64,000 bases of DNA from Gemmatimonadota bacterium (lineage in GTDB: Bacteria; JAAXHH01): assembly GCA_026705925.1 (NCBI GenBank), contig JAPOZT010000029.1, positions 81,169 through 145,168 on the forward strand, in the 5' to 3' direction. The notes below the pieces were generated by a model. It was not told the origin of the DNA. It saw only the letters and a list, made by a program, of their open reading frames with translations, and ran no database searches. The position numbers were made by a program, and so were the translations under genes. Positions 60,108 to 64,000 of this stretch are shown one piece after another; positions within the stretch are counted from its first letter, which is position 1; each line of letters opens with the position of its first letter.

Positions 60108-61061
60108 TCAGCGTTCCGTTCGCAGGCTCACCAGCAGATCGTCCCAGTGGATGACCTCGGGCAGGTAGCCGCGAGGATCGACGGGAACTTCGTCTTTCCA
60201 GACCTCGTAATGCAGATGCGGCGCCGTACTTCGGCCCGTATTTCCGACCAGTGCGATGATCTGCCCTCTGCGCACCGTCTGGCCGCGGTCGACGCGCAGC
60301 GTGGCGTTGTGACCGTAACGCGTCGACATATCATATCCGTGATCTATCTCGACCAGCCAGCCCAGGCTCTGGTCCCAGTCCGCGAACGTCACGATCCCGT
60401 CGGCCGTGGTCACGACCGGCGTACTTTCACGGGCGGCGACGTCCAGGCCGTAATGCGGCGCGGCGATCGGGTCGCCCCCGGTTAGAAACTCCCGGGTCAC
60501 CCAGCCCGCCACGGGCCATATGGACGGCACGTACCGGAACAGTACCGCGCTCTCGCTTTCCGCGGCAGCCGCGCCGTCAAGGGAGGCCTGACCTGCCTGA
60601 CCGGCCTGACCTGCCAAGCTGGCCAGGTTGGCCGCGGCCTCCGCCGGCAGGCCGTCATCCGCCAGGAAGGGCAGCCCGTCCCGGCGGCCGGTCACGACGG
60701 ACCAGGCCGACCGTTGGCTGGATTCGTCGTCTACGCGGGCCAGGTATCCGGATTCCATCCCCTCGACGCCCGCCAGCCTGCGAATGGTTCGGGCGGTCTC
60801 CTTCAATTCCTCCAGCTCCCGGGCCAGTTCCGTGGACTTGTCCTCAACCGACTGCATCTGCGCCTTCCAGGAATGACCGAACGTAATGTCAACAATACCC
60901 GCCGGAAGTACCAGGATCGCCACCGGTGCGAGCACACACAGGCCGATCACCACGACGAGCGCGCCGAACAGGAACCGCGGCATGCGCATTTCGTGCGCCC
61001 GGCCCGATCGGTCGGAGACGAAAACCAATGTCATCCAGTGCATTCTGAACATGGCCGACAC
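60108..61061 (-). CDS. M23-family metallopeptidase (membrane-anchored, coiled coil)
   Basis: HYGLDVAARESTPVVTTADGIVTFADWDQSLGWLVEIDHGYDMSTRYGHNATLRVDRGQTVRRGQIIALVGNTGRSTAPHLHYEVW. Confidence 0.95.
   Translation of the reverse strand: MSAMFRMHWMTLVFVSDRSGRAHEMRMPRFLFGALVVVIGLCVLAPVAILVLPAGIVDITFGHSWKAQMQSVEDKSTELARELEELKETARTIRRLAGVEGMESGYLARVDDESSQRSAWSVVTGRRDGLPFLADDGLPAEAAANLASLAGQAGQAGQASLDGAAAAESESAVLFRYVPSIWPVAGWVTREFLTGGDPIAAPHYGLDVAARESTPVVTTADGIVTFADWDQSLGWLVEIDHGYDMSTRYGHNATLRVDRGQTVRRGQIIALVGNTGRSTAPHLHYEVWKDEVPVDPRGYLPEVIHWDDLLVSLRTER
60577..60633 (-). repeat. In-frame 9-bp tandem repeat in M23 peptidase
   Basis: gcctgacct gcctgaccg gcctgacct gccaagctg; encodes SLAGQAGQAGQASL. 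Confidence 0.9.
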
Positions 61062-61217
61062 CGCCTCCGGACAGGTGCGTACCTCCTCGTTCCGTCACGC
61101 CTCTCGACGGATTCGGCGCAACAGCATAAATATAGGCCGCCGGCCCGAAAAGTCAACGGATATCGGCAAAATAACGGGGCGGAACAGGCGGGGGGCGTGT
61201 GCGGGGTCAGGCGGGTC

Positions 61218-62078
61218 TCACAGTCGGACTTTCAACAGTTCGAGGATGCGGTTCAGGTCGTCCGTGGAATAGAACTCGATTTCGATCTTCCCCTTGTGCT
61301 GCCTGCGATTGATGTTCACCTTCGTGCCGAGGATGCGCTGCATGATGGACTCGGCGGCCGCGAGGTCGTGGGGCTTGCGCGCCGGGGCGCTTTCCCGCTT
61401 CTCCTCGTAGCGCTTCTTGACCAGCTCTTCCACCTTGCGAACGGACAGGCCCTTCTTAACGACCTGCTTGCACAGCTCGGCCTGTTCCGTGCGGTTTTCC
61501 AGTCCGAGCAGGGCCCGCGCGTGGCCCATGGTGATCGCGTCGGACAGGAGGCACTTCTGGACCTCGGCCGGCAGTTTCAGCAACCGGAGCGTATTGGCCA
61601 CTGTCGTCCTGTTCTTTCCGACGCGGGTGGCGACTTCCTCCTGGGTGAGGTGGCATTCTTCCTGCAGCCGCAGGTACGCCCGGGCTTCGTGGATCGGGTT
61701 CAGGTCGTCCCGCTGGATGTTCTCGATCAGCGACAGTTCCATCATCTCTTCGGGAGATGAAACCGCCATGACGATGGCCGGGATGGTCTGGTAGCCCGTT
61801 TGCCTGGCGGCCCGCAGCCTCCGTTCCCCGGCGATCAGTTCGTATTCTTCCTGCCCGTTCTTCCGGCGGACGGTGACCGGCTGGATCACGCCCTTTTCGA
61901 GGATGGACCGGGCCAGTTCGTCGAGCCGGGCCTGGTCGAAGGTCTGCCTCGGTTGGTAGGGATTGGCCGAAATCCGGTCTATCGGCACCTGGAGCACGCT
62001 CTGCCGGCCTTCCTGGTCGTCCGGAAGGTCAGGAATCAGCGCTTCCAGCCCCCGTCCCAGCGCTTTCCTGGCTGCCAT
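61218..62078 (-). CDS. parB: Chromosome partitioning protein ParB
   Basis: RKALGRGLEALI; ISANPYQPRQTFDQARLDELARSILEKGVIQPVTVRR; LIAGERRLRAARQTGYQTIPAIV. Confidence 0.97.
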   Translation of the reverse strand: MAARKALGRGLEALIPDLPDDQEGRQSVLQVPIDRISANPYQPRQTFDQARLDELARSILEKGVIQPVTVRRKNGQEEYELIAGERRLRAARQTGYQTIPAIVMAVSSPEEMMELSLIENIQRDDLNPIHEARAYLRLQEECHLTQEEVATRVGKNRTTVANTLRLLKLPAEVQKCLLSDAITMGHARALLGLENRTEQAELCKQVVKKGLSVRKVEELVKKRYEEKRESAPARKPHDLAAAESIMQRILGTKVNINRRQHKGKIEIEFYSTDDLNRILELLKVRL

Positions 62079-62832
62079 TGGCCATCACCTCCCTGGCCAG
62101 ATTCATATAGCTTTCCGCGCCAGACGAGAGAATATCGTAGAGGATGATCGGACTCCCGAAACTCGGCGCTTCGCTCAACCGGACGTTTCTCGGGATGGTG
62201 GTCTGGTAGACCTTGTCCGCGAAATACTGCTTGGCTTCTACCTCGATCTGTCTCGAGAGATTGAGCCGCCTGTCGTACATCGTCAGGAGGATGCCTTCGA
62301 TCTTCAGGTTGCGGTTCAGGTGCTTCTGAATCTTCCGGATCGAATTGAGCAGCTGCCCGAGTCCCTCGAGGGCGTAGTATTCGCACTGTATGGGAATCAG
62401 CACCGAGTCGGCCGCCGTGAGGGCGTTCAGGGTGAGCAGGCTCAGGGAGGGCGGGCAGTCGATCAGGATGTATTCGTACTCGTCGCGAATGGGCTTGATC
62501 GCCTCTTCCAGTTTCCGTTCCCGGGCGATGGCCGATACCAGCTCGATTTCGGCGCCGACCAGCCTCCGATGGGCCGGGACTGCGTGTAGCGCGGGGATCT
62601 CGGTCTGCTGAACGGCTTCCCCGATGTCGCGCTCGTCCAGCAGGACTTCGTAGATCGTCACGTCCAGCGTCCGGTCCTGCAGGCCGAGTCCCGACGTGGC
62701 GTTCGACTGCGGGTCCAGGTCGACCAGCAGCGTCTTCTTTTCCGCGACGCCCAGGCAGGCGGACAGGTTGACGGACGTCGTCGTTTTGCCCACCCCGCCC
62801 TTCTGATTCGCTATCGAAATAACCTTGCCCAT
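62029..62832 (-). CDS. parA: Chromosome partitioning ATPase ParA/Soj
   Basis: KVISIANQKGGVGKTTTSVNLSACLG; LLVDLDPQSNATSGLG; IDCPPSLSLLTLNAL. Confidence 0.97.
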   Translation of the reverse strand: MGKVISIANQKGGVGKTTTSVNLSACLGVAEKKTLLVDLDPQSNATSGLGLQDRTLDVTIYEVLLDERDIGEAVQQTEIPALHAVPAHRRLVGAEIELVSAIARERKLEEAIKPIRDEYEYILIDCPPSLSLLTLNALTAADSVLIPIQCEYYALEGLGQLLNSIRKIQKHLNRNLKIEGILLTMYDRRLNLSRQIEVEAKQYFADKVYQTTIPRNVRLSEAPSFGSPIILYDILSSGAESYMNLAREVMANGSQESAGTGAGSADS

Positions 62833-62853
62833 GAAACTCCCCGCGGCGACGCG

Positions 62854-62966
62854 CGAAAACGCAAACTACTCGCCGTATTTCGCTGTAAAACGCACGTCGC
62901 CCGCCGTCACTCGTAAAACGCAGATCACCCGTCGTCTTAGCTGTAAAACGCAGATTACCCGTCGCC
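62854..62966 (-). repeat. Degenerate 28-31 bp tandem repeat (4 copies) between ispF stop and parA
   Basis: minus strand units around GACGGGTAATCTGCGTTTTAC; AAAACGCA cores at 62856, 62887, 62915, 62945. Confidence 0.75.
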
Positions 62967-63446
62967 AGCGGAACGGATCAGCACCACGGCGTGGGCCGCG
63001 ATGCCCTCTTCCCGTCCCGTGAATCCGAGTTTCTCCGAAGTTGTGGCCTTGATCGACACGCGGTCGTCCGGGAGTCCGAGGGCTTCGCCGATCCGGCTGC
63101 GCATCTGCTGCGCGTAGGGCGACAGTTTCGGACGTTCCGCGACGACGGTGGCGTCCACATTCGTTACAGTATAACCGGATTCGCCCAGTGCGTCAACAAT
63201 CCGTTGGAGCAGTACGAGGCTGGAAATCCCGCGGTATCTGGCGTCGGTATCCGGGAAGAGAATTCCGATGTCGCCCAGTGCGGCCGCGCCCAGGAGGGCA
63301 TCGCCGATGGCATGCGAAAGCACGTCCGCGTCCGAGTGGCCCTGCAGCCCGCGTTCGTGGGGAATGGTCACGCCGCCCAGCACGAGGGGCCGGCCTTCCT
63401 CGAAGGCGTGGACGTCGTAGCCGGTACCTACGCGAATGTCATCCAT
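62955..63446 (-). CDS. ispF: 2-C-methyl-D-erythritol 2,4-cyclodiphosphate synthase
   Basis: RVGTGYDVHAFEEGRPLVLGGVTIPHERGLQGHSDADVLSHAIGDALLGAAALGDIGILFPDTD. Confidence 0.97.
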   Translation of the reverse strand: MDDIRVGTGYDVHAFEEGRPLVLGGVTIPHERGLQGHSDADVLSHAIGDALLGAAALGDIGILFPDTDARYRGISSLVLLQRIVDALGESGYTVTNVDATVVAERPKLSPYAQQMRSRIGEALGLPDDRVSIKATTSEKLGFTGREEGIAAHAVVLIRSAGDG

Positions 63447-63469
63447 GTCCTGAACCTCGGTCTTGAACC

Positions 63470-63514
63470 TCGTTCGTCGATTTTCGGTTCCTCGTTCGCC
63501 TGTTTTCGGTGTCC
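63470..63514. repeat. 22-bp imperfect tandem duplication between ispD and ispF
   Basis: tcgttcgtcgattttcggttcc / tcgttcgcctgttttcggtgtc. Confidence 0.65.
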
Positions 63515-63518
63515 CCGG

Positions 63519-64000
63519 TCAGATCCGCCCCTGCCGCCGCAATATGCGCTCGGCGATTTCCAGGTCTTCCGCCGTGGTCACCTTGATGTTGTCGGGGCTG
63601 CCCTCCAGCACCCGCACCACGTATCCGGCCCGTTCCACCAGTTCGGCGTCGTCGGTACCCACGTAGTCTTCCTCGCGGGCCCGTTCATGGGCCGCCCGCA
63701 GGATCCTGTATTCGAAGGTCTGCGGCGTCTGCGCCCGCCAGAGCGCCGACCGGGACGGCGTTGCCTCGACCACGCCGTCGCGGATGATCTTCATCGTATC
63801 CGTGGCGGGGGTGGCCGAGATCACGGCGCCGTGCCTGGCGCCCCCGAGGACGGACGCTTCGAGCGCGCCCTGTTCGACGCAAGGCCGCGCCGCGTCGTGA
63901 ATCAGCACGGACCCGGTGCCCTCGTCAAGGGCCATCAAACCGAGGTAGACCGACTCCTGGCGCGTGCTTCCACCGGCGACCACATCGGCCAGCTTCGGAT
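63519..64000 (-). CDS. ispD: 2-C-methyl-D-erythritol 4-phosphate cytidylyltransferase (5' end beyond window)
   Basis: PKLADVVAGGSTRQESVYLGL...VLIHDAARPCVEQG; AQTPQTFEYRIL; TDDAELVERAGYVVRVLEGSPDNIKVTTAEDLEIAE. Confidence 0.95.
   Translation of the reverse strand, partial: PKLADVVAGGSTRQESVYLGLMALDEGTGSVLIHDAARPCVEQGALEASVLGGARHGAVISATPATDTMKIIRDGVVEATPSRSALWRAQTPQTFEYRILRAAHERAREEDYVGTDDAELVERAGYVVRVLEGSPDNIKVTTAEDLEIAERILRRQGRI

Noticed and set aside
62854-62966. CRISPR array
   Set aside because: About 30-bp units are contiguous and degenerate, without identical repeats separated by unique spacers, and no cas genes are seen.
61000-63000. Canonical parS site near parAB
   Set aside because: No TGTTTCACGTGAAACA-like sequence found by eye; an exact motif scan would be decisive.

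Overview
High-GC bacterial chromosome segment with about 58 protein-coding genes and no rRNA, tRNA, CRISPR array or insertion sequence that I can recognise by eye. GWxTD, bactofilin, PhyH and Gfo/Idh genes suggest an FCB-group or related uncultured lineage, but this is tentative. Main blocks: radical SAM fragment and priA; GWxTD protein; Gfo/Idh and PhyH genes; three tandem LacI-family regulators; APC and MFS transporters; TonB; cyclophilin; M14 peptidase; a likely catabolic run (amidohydrolase, SDR, cupin, 3-HIBADH-like); rpiA; CcmF-like protein; rny; queG; LysM transglycosylase; Rieske; thiL; a wHTH-nSTAND-membrane fusion; ribB; hpnCDE squalene module; a surface-glycan/lipid-sugar block; a complete F1Fo ATP synthase operon with atpI/atpZ; bactofilin, M23, parB and parA; ispF and ispD (truncated). 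The most unusual signal is distributed short tandem duplication. Inside coding regions the repeat periods are multiples of 3 (mostly 9, 12 or 18 bp) and expand linkers of otherwise conserved proteins. At gene 3' ends, repeat units of 7-31 bp repeatedly include the stop codon, giving clusters of redundant stops, often in several frames. I count about nine such cases. All homology calls come from reading the translations; no database search was run.
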